This document shows positions 14,984 to 23,804 of a DNA stretch of 38,895 bases, piece by piece (positions within the stretch are counted from its first letter, which is position 1; the number at the start of each line of letters is the position of its first letter). The position numbers were made by a program, and so were the translations under genes. The notes beneath the pieces are model-generated. The model worked only from the letters and a program-made list of their open reading frames with translations, searched no databases and was not told the origin of the DNA. This DNA comes from an uncultured Ruminiclostridium sp. (GTDB lineage: Bacteria; Bacillota; Clostridia; Oscillospirales; Ruminococcaceae), in NCBI GenBank assembly GCA_910588335.1, contig CAJUQV010000023.1, forward strand, positions 1 through 38,895, in the 5' to 3' direction.

Positions 14984-15022
14984 ACATAAAAAGAAACTCC
15001 ATAACGGAGTTTCTTTTTATGT
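14984..15022. terminator. Perfect 17-bp hairpin, probably bidirectional terminator
   Basis: Arms 14984-15000 and 15006-15022 pair perfectly around a 5-base loop. The 3' arm read on the minus strand contains TTTCTTTTT. It follows the stop of the 301-residue gene and precedes the TadZ-like gene. Confidence 0.8.
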
Positions 15023-15027
15023 CATTT

Positions 15028-15933
15028 TCATATATCAGGCATTATTTCTTTTGCAATTTCAATTAGTTTATTGTTCCTATAACTTTTTTCTTTTGAAAGA
15101 TTAACAAGGTTAAGAAAATATGTTTGGTCAACTGTAAGAGTTTTGACAAAAATCTCTTTTTTATTTTCTATACTGCCTTCAGACACAACAAATTTCAAAG
15201 TTTCAATAAGTTCTTTATTTTCAACACTTCTGTTATGAACAATAATACAGTAATTTAAGTCTAAATGCATTCCTTCTTTAGACAAAAGAACATCATATTT
15301 ACCGTTATATTGGTACGGAACAAACTTTGCGGCAGGGCATTTATTTAATATGGTTAAATAAATAGGACTGTCTTTTAGAATAGGTTGTCCGAAAAGCGGT
15401 TTTGACCATGTTAAATGACCAAAAACCCAAGGAAGATTATTAAGCGTTGACCAAGGATAAAGCCAGCCTTTGCCTTTTACATATGTAATCAACATTTGTT
15501 TAGCAAGATGATTTGAAATTTTAATATCAATCTGTTTTGCAAGCACATATATTACTCTGTCAAAATGATCGCGCAAAAGATTGTATATGTTTCTTTCAAA
15601 ATCGGTAAGATGAGATTTCCTGCTGTAACGATTAACGTTTTTGTTCTTATTGGCATAAGGACAAAAATCATAAGCTTGCTGATTATAATCCGCTAATCCA
15701 TTGATTGAACGCTTTAAATGTTTTCCATAAGGCTTATCGGTATTTTTTAAAGCTTTATAAAAACCAAGTATTTGAATTGGATTATCACAAATAGGGCAAA
15801 CAGCATACTGAACCAGCTCATTATTTTCATTATAGCTGTAATACGGCTTTTTTTGAGCTGTTACAAGTTCAAATTCTTCCTTATTGATTTCATAAATTCT
15901 TGATATTCCGGTTTTTGTTTTGAAGTTATGCAT
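15028..15933 (-). CDS. Unknown 301-residue protein with an N-terminal Cys pair
   Basis: I do not recognise the family. CPIC at residues 46-49, with a further Cys in FCPY at 90-93 and a nearby His, suggests a zinc-binding N-terminal region. The remainder is a globular, Lys/Asn-rich domain with many aromatic residues (GWLYPWSTLNNLPWVFGHL near 158-176) and no membrane segment. The gene follows the 79-residue gene by 14 bp, shares its promoter at 16207-16235 and ends in the hairpin at 14984-15022. This isolated pair sits within the transfer region and looks like cargo: stress, defence or toxin-antitoxin roles are conceivable but not shown. Confidence 0.6.
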   Translation of the reverse strand: MHNFKTKTGISRIYEINKEEFELVTAQKKPYYSYNENNELVQYAVCPICDNPIQILGFYKALKNTDKPYGKHLKRSINGLADYNQQAYDFCPYANKNKNVNRYSRKSHLTDFERNIYNLLRDHFDRVIYVLAKQIDIKISNHLAKQMLITYVKGKGWLYPWSTLNNLPWVFGHLTWSKPLFGQPILKDSPIYLTILNKCPAAKFVPYQYNGKYDVLLSKEGMHLDLNYCIIVHNRSVENKELIETLKFVVSEGSIENKKEIFVKTLTVDQTYFLNLVNLSKEKSYRNNKLIEIAKEIMPDI

Positions 15934-15947
15934 GTATACTCCTTAAG

Positions 15948-16187
15948 TTAACCTTCCAAGTCGCCAAAATGACTTTCAACGCTTAACCACCATTGCGGAG
16001 AGAGCGGAGGAACCGCCCCCTCTTTCTCCGCAAATGCCAAACATTTGAGAATATCCGTCAAACCGACGGTAAATTCTCCGTTTAGATTTTTTAGATGAAA
16101 AAGATACTTTTCAAAACAGTTATCACATACTATTTTGTCAACATTATTCATTAATTCTGCTTTTTCAGGTATAGATTCAGTTTTCAT
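15948..16187 (-). CDS. Small unknown protein with a CxxC pair
   Basis: This 79-residue soluble protein carries CDNC at residues 21-24. After a short charged stretch comes a conserved-looking segment (FTVGLTDILKCLAFAEKEG, then PPLSPQWW). It is the first gene after the promoter at 16207-16235, with AGAAGAGA as the ribosome site, and is followed 14 bp later by the 301-residue gene, so the two products probably act together. The small-then-large order is like that of antitoxin-toxin or immunity pairs, but no domain supports this. The family is not recognised. Confidence 0.6.
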   Translation of the reverse strand: MKTESIPEKAELMNNVDKIVCDNCFEKYLFHLKNLNGEFTVGLTDILKCLAFAEKEGAVPPLSPQWWLSVESHFGDLEG

Positions 16188-16206
16188 AGAAATTCTCTTC
16201 TTTCAT

Positions 16207-16235
16207 ATTGTATTATTTTTATTTGGATTTGTCAA
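16207..16235 (-). promoter_or_regulatory. Promoter of the two-gene cargo unit
   Basis: Minus-strand TTGACA (16230-16235) and TACAAT (16207-16212) are 17 bp apart, about 20 bp upstream of the start codon of the 79-residue gene. Confidence 0.85.
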
Positions 16236-16294
16236 CCCTACTACTAATTTCCAATTGATAATAAAATTGTTTATACTTTGATTAAAAACTATCC

Positions 16295-18352
16295 TTACAT
16301 TGCCGCCAATCCTGCCAAAGCCTCATCCTCGACTTCAGTCCTGAACCCTTTAAACCAAAGCATAGGATTGCTCATATACCAATAATCTCCGCAATTGCTT
16401 CCGGTTATTCCGGAATAAGTGCTTGTATTGGTATCGAACAGATCAATGCCCGCATAGTTAAAAAAGGCAACTTTTATGGTAAGGTGCGGTTTGTTATCGT
16501 TATGCCTGTACCAGTCATAATTGCTTGAAGCGTATTGTTCCGAAGATGTGGTTTTTCCGTTATTGCATAAACCTATGGAAAATTTGCCTTTTTCAATTTG
16601 CTCTCTTACCGAATCTCCGACCTGATAAGAAATTGTCGGATAATAACACTCAGACATGCAACTGTATTCAACAAGCATAGTTATCATATTATTCATTTCT
16701 TCACCGTATTGGTCAAATGGGGTAGGAAAGCAAAATCCGTAATCTTGTCGAAACCGTTCGGTATTTATGGTATATGCCAACGTTATCATATTGCAGCCGT
16801 ATGAAGCGGATTGCATATTCCTGTTATTATACTCACCGTTTAAGTGTTCACCACCTAACCAAATGTCATATATTACTATGTCTTCTATGCAGTCACGTTT
16901 AACCCCCGGAAGCAAATCTACCTTTACCTCGGTCTCTTCATTTTCTATGGCAAGCGTTACGCCGGTTTCAACCGTTCGTGCGTATTTGAAGCCCATAGTA
17001 TGCAGATCGGAATAATCGCCGTATTTACTTATTATACCGTTTCCGTCTTGTACAAGCTGCGAACTTTCGACGGGAAGATTAAAAAATCCTTGGAAGTATA
17101 TAAATAGTGCGTTTTGAAAAAAATCATCAAGATTAATGTAAAATTCCGCCTCACTAATGTCCGCTTCTGTCAATATCTGCGAAATTATATTTGTAAATTC
17201 TTCCACAGTATTGTTATTTGTATCGTTGGACTCTATTTCAAAAATTTTCATCCATTCGCCATCGTCGGGAGCTTCTAAGGTTATTATCATTTTTCTGGAG
17301 GGATTTCTGTTTTCGTCAATACCGTTTTCATAGGAAATATCGGCGTTAACACCGCCTTCTATAAGATTTTTCTGTAGTATTTGCTTTAAGTCCGCTATCT
17401 GCATAAAACTTAAAACGCTGCTTATGTCGCTGTTGGATATTCCCTTCACGGCTTCTTCCAATTCGTCCTCGTTTTTTGCTTCGCCTATTTTTCCGCCTAA
17501 ACTTTCTTCTATTTTTTGGTTATAGCGTTCACCGTCTTCGTCGTCAATATTTTCCGAATATACGTCTTTACAAAGGCGGGTTTGATATAAGGCAAGGAAG
17601 CTCGGAAGATATAACTCAACGTTTCCGACGGTGTTATATTCAACAATTTCCGTAGAATATTCACCAACAACAGTTAAAGTTTGCGTTTTTCTCTTTTTTC
17701 CGTCATCGGTTTTATATTCTCTTACGGTATATCTGTAATTATTCAGCTTCTTTTGTGCTGCTGCCGATAGTATTTTATTAACAAAATAAGAATAATTTGC
17801 CGCGGATTCAAGTCCAGTATCTTTAAAAAATGTGCTGTCCTCACAGATCGCTTCATACAGACCTTCGGTGTAGTATACTCCGTAATTGTCGCAAATGCTT
17901 ATACATTCGCCTTCACTTCTTACATTTCGGAGCTCCTCGGCGGCTGCTTCCATAGCCTTTCTTGCTGTTTCGTATTCGTTAGTATCATAAATAAGCAAAC
18001 TGCGGGGATAGCTGTCTGATATGGCGGCTTTGGACAAATTGATTGAAAAATCCGGCATAAAATCGTATACAGATTCCCTTATTTCTCCGTTTGCAGTTCT
18101 GTCAAGAGATTCAAAGACGTCCCAAATATTGTTCCTTACTATATTCCAATTATCTTTTATATAAGAATCCACAAGCAAACCGAATATTCCGCCGATAAGG
18201 AACAGGAAACAGCATAAAATCATAACCACAAGCATTACTCCGCCGCCGATCAGACCGCCAAGCTTCTGAAAGAGTTTTTTTCTTTCGTCTTTATCATAAA
18301 GGGCTTTTACCGCCGCTTTAACGGCGGCTATTACCGCTTCGGGCGCTGTCAT
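16295..18352 (-). CDS. Large membrane-anchored transfer protein (685 residues)
   Basis: The protein starts with a positively charged amphipathic region, a Gly-rich segment and one strong membrane span (about residues 33-60, LGGLIGGGVMLVVMILCC onward). A long, mostly acidic domain follows, probably extracellular. No NlpC/P60, CHAP or lysozyme-like motif is visible, although many Gram-positive systems encode a wall hydrolase after VirB4. Its ATG abuts the VirB4 stop (TAAATG), so the two are translationally coupled. By position it is a structural or mating-channel component exposed on the cell surface. Repeated Cys and Tyr residues in the outer part suggest a folded domain, family unknown. Confidence 0.65.
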   Translation of the reverse strand: MTAPEAVIAAVKAAVKALYDKDERKKLFQKLGGLIGGGVMLVVMILCCFLFLIGGIFGLLVDSYIKDNWNIVRNNIWDVFESLDRTANGEIRESVYDFMPDFSINLSKAAISDSYPRSLLIYDTNEYETARKAMEAAAEELRNVRSEGECISICDNYGVYYTEGLYEAICEDSTFFKDTGLESAANYSYFVNKILSAAAQKKLNNYRYTVREYKTDDGKKRKTQTLTVVGEYSTEIVEYNTVGNVELYLPSFLALYQTRLCKDVYSENIDDEDGERYNQKIEESLGGKIGEAKNEDELEEAVKGISNSDISSVLSFMQIADLKQILQKNLIEGGVNADISYENGIDENRNPSRKMIITLEAPDDGEWMKIFEIESNDTNNNTVEEFTNIISQILTEADISEAEFYINLDDFFQNALFIYFQGFFNLPVESSQLVQDGNGIISKYGDYSDLHTMGFKYARTVETGVTLAIENEETEVKVDLLPGVKRDCIEDIVIYDIWLGGEHLNGEYNNRNMQSASYGCNMITLAYTINTERFRQDYGFCFPTPFDQYGEEMNNMITMLVEYSCMSECYYPTISYQVGDSVREQIEKGKFSIGLCNNGKTTSSEQYASSNYDWYRHNDNKPHLTIKVAFFNYAGIDLFDTNTSTYSGITGSNCGDYWYMSNPMLWFKGFRTEVEDEALAGLAAM

Positions 18353-20242
18353 TTAACGACCACCGCCCTTTCCGAACATCGCGAGACGTTCATCGCTGAA
18401 AGAAAACTGAATTTTCATTTTCTGTGCGCCGATATTCATAAGAGCCGCACCTCTTTGTTTACTTCCCACAAGCTCGGTTTGCGCCGTATTTAAACCGAAA
18501 ACTTCTACCGCTTCCTCCAACCCTTTTCCCGATAAACTGAATAAAAGCTTGATAGTAGGCATATCAAGCACGGGCTGCCCGTACATTTTCACCTGCGGAT
18601 CAAGGAAATCTACCAATTGCTGCGTTGATACCACAACGGAGCCTTCATATTTTCTCGCTCTCTTTTCCGCGTTTCTCAAAAATTCAAGGGACTGGGGGCA
18701 GCGAGGGTCAATTAACATCCAGCACTCATCGGCAATCAGCATAACTCTTTCCGTTTTATTTTTCGACATTTCCTGCCAACACCAAGAAAGCACGTTGAAA
18801 TACTGCGCCGAAAGTATTCTGCTGCCCATGCTTGTAACAGCCTTTGTATCAAGACAAATGCAGTTGCTGTTACCGTCAATGGTCGTTTGTCCATTCCATA
18901 AGCCTCTGTCGGCTCCGTTAGCGGCGGAGCTTAACAGCAGTTCAAGCTCGTCATAAAGAGCAAATTTACTTTTATCGGTTTCTTTTTTGCCGTGAATAAG
19001 GTTATATAAATCCGTAAAGGTAGGATAAACGGCATTTTTCAGCTTTGTAACATCAGTATCCCATGTTATGCCGAATTGTTTATACAATTCTATTAAAACC
19101 AGTTCCAACAGTGCTTTGTGGCTGTCTGTAAGGCTCGGCAGATACAGGCTGAAAAATGTGTCCAAAGTTTTTAGATGAATTGCCAGATCCCCTACGCCAC
19201 TCAGATCAACACCTTGATCTTTAACACCCTTTTCTTCTTCATCGTCGTCTCTGGGAGCGGGGCGAACCTGAAGAGGATTGATTACTCCACCGCGCCCTCC
19301 CGCAACGTCTATCCATTTCCCTTTTATGTATTCGGAGAGGCATATTTCTTTATATTCGCCTTCAGGATCAATTATAATTATTTTTGTACCCCGTGCCGCC
19401 TCAGACAGTATCAAGTGCTTTAACGCGGTGGATTTTCCCATTCCGCTGTCGCCCACAAGGGTAATATTGCTGTTAGTTCTGGTAGTCGAACGTTTCCAAA
19501 GGTCAAACAGCACTATACCGCCGCTGCTGTTTTTTCCGAGATAATATCCTTCCGTATCGCAAAAGCCGTTTTCGGCGTATGGATAGCCACCCGTAAAGGT
19601 GGACAGCAAAAAGGGACGTTCAATTATATCGTTAATTATTTTTTGCTGCGGGTATGTGGCGGAAAGGTGCATATACGCGTCTTTTTGAAGATTGCTTAAT
19701 ATTCTTACGCGGCAGCCCAAAGCGTTTGCCGCCGACTCGATACGGGAGCATTTATCCGTAAAATCCTCTTTATCTCGGCTTAACACCATTATTTGCAAGC
19801 CGAAGCCCGAAGCGTTTCCGTTATCCTGATCTATCTGCTTCATTATTTTTTCGGCGTCGTCCGCGGCTTTTATCTTTCGGCTGCGTTCGAGCTGATCCTT
19901 CGTGCTTTCGGCCGCCGCGCGGTATTCGGATACGGTTCTGCTCATCGTGTTGGAAAAATCCGCGTTGTCAATAGGTGTAACGGAAATTGAAACAATAGTG
20001 CCGGGTATTCCCGTAAGTCTTGAAAGCCACCCGATCGAGACCTCAGGGGGATACTTGATAACGCTGTAAATGCGGCAATAGTTTTCACCGAGGGCAAATT
20101 CGTTTTTGTTAAATTCTATTCCTATGGGGGTAATAGCCGACAGCAAGCCCCTGTTGCGTAAAGGAGCGCTGCTTGTTTTGGTCTTTGGCGAGGGTTCGGT
20201 GTTGGTTTTTTCATTTTTGGTATTGTTTTTTATAAAATTCAT
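18353..20242 (-). CDS. virB4: VirB4-type T4SS ATPase
   Basis: This is the hexameric motor ATPase of conjugative type IV secretion. From the chosen ATG (AAAGGACG upstream; an upstream GTG would place that site inside the gene) it has 629 residues. Walker A is LVGDSGMGKST (near 262-272) and Walker B is RVMLIADECWML. The text after it (RNAEKRARKYEGSVVVSTQQ) matches the family's motif region, and an N-terminal partner-binding part covers about 40-200. It is preceded by a membrane-tethered protein resembling a lone VirB4 N-terminal domain and followed without a gap by the 685-residue surface protein. Together these form the downstream end of the hybrid transfer operon. Confidence 0.93.
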   Translation of the reverse strand: MNFIKNNTKNEKTNTEPSPKTKTSSAPLRNRGLLSAITPIGIEFNKNEFALGENYCRIYSVIKYPPEVSIGWLSRLTGIPGTIVSISVTPIDNADFSNTMSRTVSEYRAAAESTKDQLERSRKIKAADDAEKIMKQIDQDNGNASGFGLQIMVLSRDKEDFTDKCSRIESAANALGCRVRILSNLQKDAYMHLSATYPQQKIINDIIERPFLLSTFTGGYPYAENGFCDTEGYYLGKNSSGGIVLFDLWKRSTTRTNSNITLVGDSGMGKSTALKHLILSEAARGTKIIIIDPEGEYKEICLSEYIKGKWIDVAGGRGGVINPLQVRPAPRDDDEEEKGVKDQGVDLSGVGDLAIHLKTLDTFFSLYLPSLTDSHKALLELVLIELYKQFGITWDTDVTKLKNAVYPTFTDLYNLIHGKKETDKSKFALYDELELLLSSAANGADRGLWNGQTTIDGNSNCICLDTKAVTSMGSRILSAQYFNVLSWCWQEMSKNKTERVMLIADECWMLIDPRCPQSLEFLRNAEKRARKYEGSVVVSTQQLVDFLDPQVKMYGQPVLDMPTIKLLFSLSGKGLEEAVEVFGLNTAQTELVGSKQRGAALMNIGAQKMKIQFSFSDERLAMFGKGGGR

Positions 20243-20279
20243 TTTTGTGACCGTCCTTTCTCTTTGCACCGAATACCGT

Positions 20280-20975
20280 TTATTTTCTTATCATGGCTTC
20301 AAGTATCGTATTGTCAAAATCGTATCTGTTCTCTATATGAGAATAGGCGGGGATATTAACAAGGTTACATAATTCTACAATGCCCTTTTTGTTTAAAAGA
20401 GAGGCGGTCACCCTGTTTTCGGAAAAAATCTTCGCGAGATTTTCGGCGCATTTTAATACTTTACTTTCTTCATTCGATTTTCCGTAAACAATCGCGTAAT
20501 GCTTTCGTTCGAGAGTATCGCCGCGGTTTGCCATATCGCCCAGTTCTTTCATTTCCTGTTTAAGAAGCGCCCTGCGGCCTTCTTCGGCGACTGCGTATGT
20601 ATCGGAATAAACTTGAAGCGTTTTTTTCAGATCGATTGGTCGGGAAACCGATACAAATTTCCAAGGATGTCTGACCTTTGATAAATCCGACGCCAGTTTA
20701 TGAGAAATATTCTTCAGTTCGGAATCGGAAAACAGTTCGGGACATATGCCGTCTATCAGAACGTAGCAATAAACCATTCCGTCCATGGTGTAAAGCGTAT
20801 TTTCTCCTACGTCCCTGACATTTACGAAATCCTGCGCGGTTTTTTCCGCAAGAGCCGATCGGTCAAGCTGTGCGTTTTCCTTTTTCTTTTGAAATTTGAA
20901 ATAAAAATAGGCAGCCGCGCTGCCTATCACTAAAATTACCAATATAATAATGTTTGAATCCATATTTATAACCAT
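20280..20975 (-). CDS. Membrane-tethered VirB4 N-terminal-like protein
   Basis: The 231-residue protein has one N-terminal membrane segment (about residues 9-26) and a Lys-rich junction. The soluble domain's text (FVNVRDVGENTLYTMDG, SVSRPIDLKKTLQVYSD) and the closing LLNKKGIVELCNLVNIPAYS resemble the N-terminal, ATPase-free half of VirB4/TraC proteins. No P-loop is present. It lies just upstream of virB4, which has its own N-terminal part, so this looks like a second copy of that domain turned into a membrane anchor or dock for the ATPase. GAAGG and AAAGGA precede the ATG. The resemblance is by eye and needs a profile comparison. Confidence 0.55.
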   Translation of the reverse strand: MVINMDSNIIILVILVIGSAAAYFYFKFQKKKENAQLDRSALAEKTAQDFVNVRDVGENTLYTMDGMVYCYVLIDGICPELFSDSELKNISHKLASDLSKVRHPWKFVSVSRPIDLKKTLQVYSDTYAVAEEGRRALLKQEMKELGDMANRGDTLERKHYAIVYGKSNEESKVLKCAENLAKIFSENRVTASLLNKKGIVELCNLVNIPAYSHIENRYDFDNTILEAMIRK

Positions 20976-20988
20976 TCCTTTCCTTCAA

Positions 20989-21522
20989 TCAATATAATGA
21001 GATCCACTGCGTTTCCGCTTTGATTATTACGTTGAAGTTATCCGACCAAAGAAGCTTAAAAGGTATGTTTACGGCGCAGGTACCAGACACCTTGAAACGT
21101 ATTCCGCTGTTTGCATCCGGAGTTCCGTAAGCATTTCCCATTCTGTTGCAGGTAAGCAGAAAGGAATTAACGGAAGCGGAATTCACCTGCGTTTTTTCTC
21201 CCGAATTAAGCTCGCGCAATATTTCATTGTTTATTTCGGGAATTGACAATCTGTTGTTATTTGCCCAGCTTGTACCGTTATACTCAAAAGAAGCGGCATA
21301 ACCGTCTCTGCATGAGGAATACATTTCTTTGTACCTTTCCGTAGCGATTACTACCAAGGAATCCTCAAATTTTTCACGGGTGTTGGATACTATAACGCCA
21401 AGCCGTACAAATTCCCAGACAAGCATTGAAATCGACATAAGCAAAAGAAGCAATACAGCAATAAAAGTATAGGAAAATCCTTTTTTGGAGCCGAGGTTAA
21501 ACAGGCGCTGCTTTATTTTCAT
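20989..21522 (-). CDS. TadE/TadG-like pseudopilin
   Basis: Starting at the ATG in the ATGA overlap with the preceding gene, this 177-residue protein begins with a short basic leader and GFSYTFIAVLLLLLMSISML, a hydrophobic N-terminal helix typical of TadE/TadF/TadG pseudopilins. A mostly beta outer domain follows, containing two Cys and a conserved-looking NSGIRFKVSG. Pseudopilins are processed by the TadV peptidase and prime or cap the Tad pilus. It stands directly after the DUF4320-type gene and TadC, in the usual tad order, and just before the VirB4-like genes. The G-F site after the Lys-Lys fits prepilin cleavage. Confidence 0.75.
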   Translation of the reverse strand: MKIKQRLFNLGSKKGFSYTFIAVLLLLLMSISMLVWEFVRLGVIVSNTREKFEDSLVVIATERYKEMYSSCRDGYAASFEYNGTSWANNNRLSIPEINNEILRELNSGEKTQVNSASVNSFLLTCNRMGNAYGTPDANSGIRFKVSGTCAVNIPFKLLWSDNFNVIIKAETQWISLY

Positions 21523-21950
21523 TTCCAATATACCTCCGACAATCCCGTTGCGGTACTTTTCAAAGTAAATTCCCATTCGCCGAAAAAGCTTACGGATATT
21601 TCCTTGCTGACGGTAACGGACACTTCTTCGCCCAAATTGATCTTTTTATTACTTGAACTCGACACATCGGTTCCTTTTACTTTCCATGACACTATTGGAT
21701 ATAACCCCTTCAGATCGTTTAAGCGTTCAAGGCGATCAGTGGTTTCAGTGCCTATTATTCCCGATATTTCCGCCTCTCTTATAAGTTCGTTGGCATAATT
21801 GTCAAGAGAAAATTTTGTTATGAATACGGGAGTTACCGACATAAAGCAGGCAAGACACATCATAAGTATCAAAAACCCTATGATTGAAGTAATATGGGAG
21901 TATCCTTTTTTGTTAAAAAGATTGTCTTTTATTTTTTTTCGGAATTTCAT
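21519..21950 (-). CDS. TadE-like pseudopilin (DUF4320 type)
   Basis: The 143-residue protein has a basic leader ending NKKGYSH, a hydrophobic helix (residues 18-40), then KFSLDNYANELIREAEISG, a segment I associate with the DUF4320 family of Firmicute conjugative elements. The outer part is beta-rich (EEVSVTVSKEISVSFFGEWE). The leader KKG-Y is a plausible prepilin peptidase site. GGGAGG precedes the ATG, and the stop overlaps the next gene's start. It lies between TadC and the second pseudopilin, so it is likely a minor pilin of the Tad apparatus. Confidence 0.8.
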   Translation of the reverse strand: MKFRKKIKDNLFNKKGYSHITSIIGFLILMMCLACFMSVTPVFITKFSLDNYANELIREAEISGIIGTETTDRLERLNDLKGLYPIVSWKVKGTDVSSSSNKKINLGEEVSVTVSKEISVSFFGEWEFTLKSTATGLSEVYWK

Positions 21951-21961
21951 TTCTGCCTCCC

Positions 21962-22843
21962 TTACATAAATACCGACATACTTTCCGCAAGCTGCGTTAT
22001 AAGCACTACTATATAAATAGAAAGCATTGCGCCGATCAACCAGAGGGAAAGATTATGAATCTTATCGGGTATTTTTTTAACGATTTTTCTCAGCTGCGCT
22101 TTTCTCATCTCGGAAAATCTTACCTGAAGCGTTTCCCAGTATACCGACATATCGCTTCCGTGGGACATCTCTATAAGACCTCTTACCACTTCGGAGAGAT
22201 TAGTGCTTCCAACTCGCCCCTCAAGTCTTTGAAGCGCCGCCTCGTAATTGCCCGAACGCATATCGGCTACCGTAATAGACATTTGCTTTCGCCAGTGATC
22301 CGAATAATCGTTTTTATGGCGTTCCAATATTGTGAGTACGTCATGAGAGACCAACATTTCCTGTTTCATGGAATAAACAAATCTCGGAAGATCGATATCT
22401 ATTTGCTCCTGCAAATCCTTTACCGCATTTGTAACAATATTTTTATGATTACGGTGCATTACAAAGCCGATAATAATCGGAGCCGCGGCAAAAACAGGAA
22501 AAACGGAGGCAAGGAGAATTGCGAGCAAACCGAATTCCAGTATAACTAAAAAGCCCTGAGCCTTATACACTTCCGGCGTTTCGTCTATGTCCGCAATGGC
22601 AAGCTTTTCCTCCAATTCCTTCCGTTTGTATTCGTTTATAACGATTATGTTGGACAGCAATACCGCAATCTGATGATTTATATCGCTTCCGCTTCTTTTT
22701 TGATTTCCCATTGAAGCGTTTTTCAGTGTTTTGGTTATCCGTCCCATAGGCAGACGAAAAATTATTCCCGCTATATTGTACAGGGCGGTTACCGTCAAAA
22801 TAAAAAATATTATGTAAAACAGCAATTTTACAAAGACAATCAT
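21962..22843 (-). CDS. tadC: TadC-like inner-membrane platform protein
   Basis: This 293-residue protein is of the type II secretion F (GspF/TadC) kind. An N-terminal membrane segment (about 5-27) is followed by a cytoplasmic part, then a pair of membrane spans (about 98-130), a helical domain typical of T2SSF (DLPRFVYSMKQEMLVSHDVLTILERHK, here cited by its first part at 151-165) and a last span at 265-287. TadC with TadB forms the platform turned by the TadA ATPase. The gene lies 14 bp after tadB and is followed by the pseudopilins, as in classical tad loci. A strong AGGGGGG precedes the start. Confidence 0.85.
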   Translation of the reverse strand: MIVFVKLLFYIIFFILTVTALYNIAGIIFRLPMGRITKTLKNASMGNQKRSGSDINHQIAVLLSNIIVINEYKRKELEEKLAIADIDETPEVYKAQGFLVILEFGLLAILLASVFPVFAAAPIIIGFVMHRNHKNIVTNAVKDLQEQIDIDLPRFVYSMKQEMLVSHDVLTILERHKNDYSDHWRKQMSITVADMRSGNYEAALQRLEGRVGSTNLSEVVRGLIEMSHGSDMSVYWETLQVRFSEMRKAQLRKIVKKIPDKIHNLSLWLIGAMLSIYIVVLITQLAESMSVFM

Positions 22844-22857
22844 TTTTTATTCCCCCC

Positions 22858-23784
22858 TTAACTCTTAAATTTTACGGGCTGCGTCAGCTTTCTCATTCTC
22901 AGCGTCGTTAAAAAACAAACAAGCGCCACGATAGCTATTACTATTTTACCCTGTGTGGTATCGACCAGTACCTGAAACCAATCCCTGTTGAGAAAATACA
23001 GCAAGGGAAAGTTAACCAGCACAAGAAAAATCATCATCAAAAAGCTGCTTTTTTCAGCCGCAAGCTCAGCCTCCAATTCCGCGTTTACGATTCTTTCATC
23101 GGTATATTTGGCTACAATAGGCTGTAAGGTATATTTCATGCCGATATTTTCCTGACATTCAAGCAGTACGTCGCACCACTCGTGAAAAATATCGTCGTCT
23201 ATTTCCTGCCTCATCTGACGTATAGCCATTTTAATGGAACTGTTTATAAGCCGAGTACGTCCGATAAATCGTTTAAAAACCTCCGCAATGGGGTGATGAG
23301 TATAAGGCAGGCTTTCCTCAATAGCCGTTATAATATCTTCCTTGCTGATATAAGAGGTAGTTACTATCGACAATGCCGTTTCAAGCTCCAGTGATACATT
23401 TTTCTTGTATGTGTTAAGCTGCGCTTTCGCAAATAAGTACGGTATCATCGCTATAATCGCCACCATTACCGGAAGCACAAAATACTGTCCGATCACTAAG
23501 CATAAAACGGAAGCCGCAAACGCGAGAATAGCCGAGGCAATGCACACAAATTTAAATTTTCCGGCGCTGCCCGTTATTTCCAAGGAATAATTTATATCGG
23601 TGATTAAAGCCTGAAGCTTAGGTTCTTTCTTTTCGCCTTTGGCTATCTTCATTCTTTCCGCAAGCAGTTTGTCGCGCCCCAAAAACTTCATGAAGTCGAA
23701 AGCTATTTGCTTCGGCGTTATATTAAGGGCGATAATGATACCCGCCGCCGCGAGAATAAATCCTGTTATATATAATATGGTCAT
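22858..23784 (-). CDS. tadB: TadB-like inner-membrane platform protein
   Basis: The 308-residue protein of the T2SSF family has an N-terminal span (residues 3-20), a pair of spans near 77-117, a soluble helical domain (SLELETALSIVTTSYIS and IRQMRQEIDDDIFHEWCDVL) and two C-terminal spans (245-265, 278-296). The topology matches TadB. Its partner tadC follows at 14 bp and the tadA ATPase gene precedes it by about 20 bp. In the assembled machine it sits in the cytoplasmic membrane and couples ATP use by TadA to pilin polymerisation. GGAG lies upstream of the ATG. Confidence 0.85.
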   Translation of the reverse strand: MTILYITGFILAAAGIIIALNITPKQIAFDFMKFLGRDKLLAERMKIAKGEKKEPKLQALITDINYSLEITGSAGKFKFVCIASAILAFAASVLCLVIGQYFVLPVMVAIIAMIPYLFAKAQLNTYKKNVSLELETALSIVTTSYISKEDIITAIEESLPYTHHPIAEVFKRFIGRTRLINSSIKMAIRQMRQEIDDDIFHEWCDVLLECQENIGMKYTLQPIVAKYTDERIVNAELEAELAAEKSSFLMMIFLVLVNFPLLYFLNRDWFQVLVDTTQGKIVIAIVALVCFLTTLRMRKLTQPVKFKS

Positions 23785-23804
23785 ATATAAGCTCCTTCCT
23801 TATT

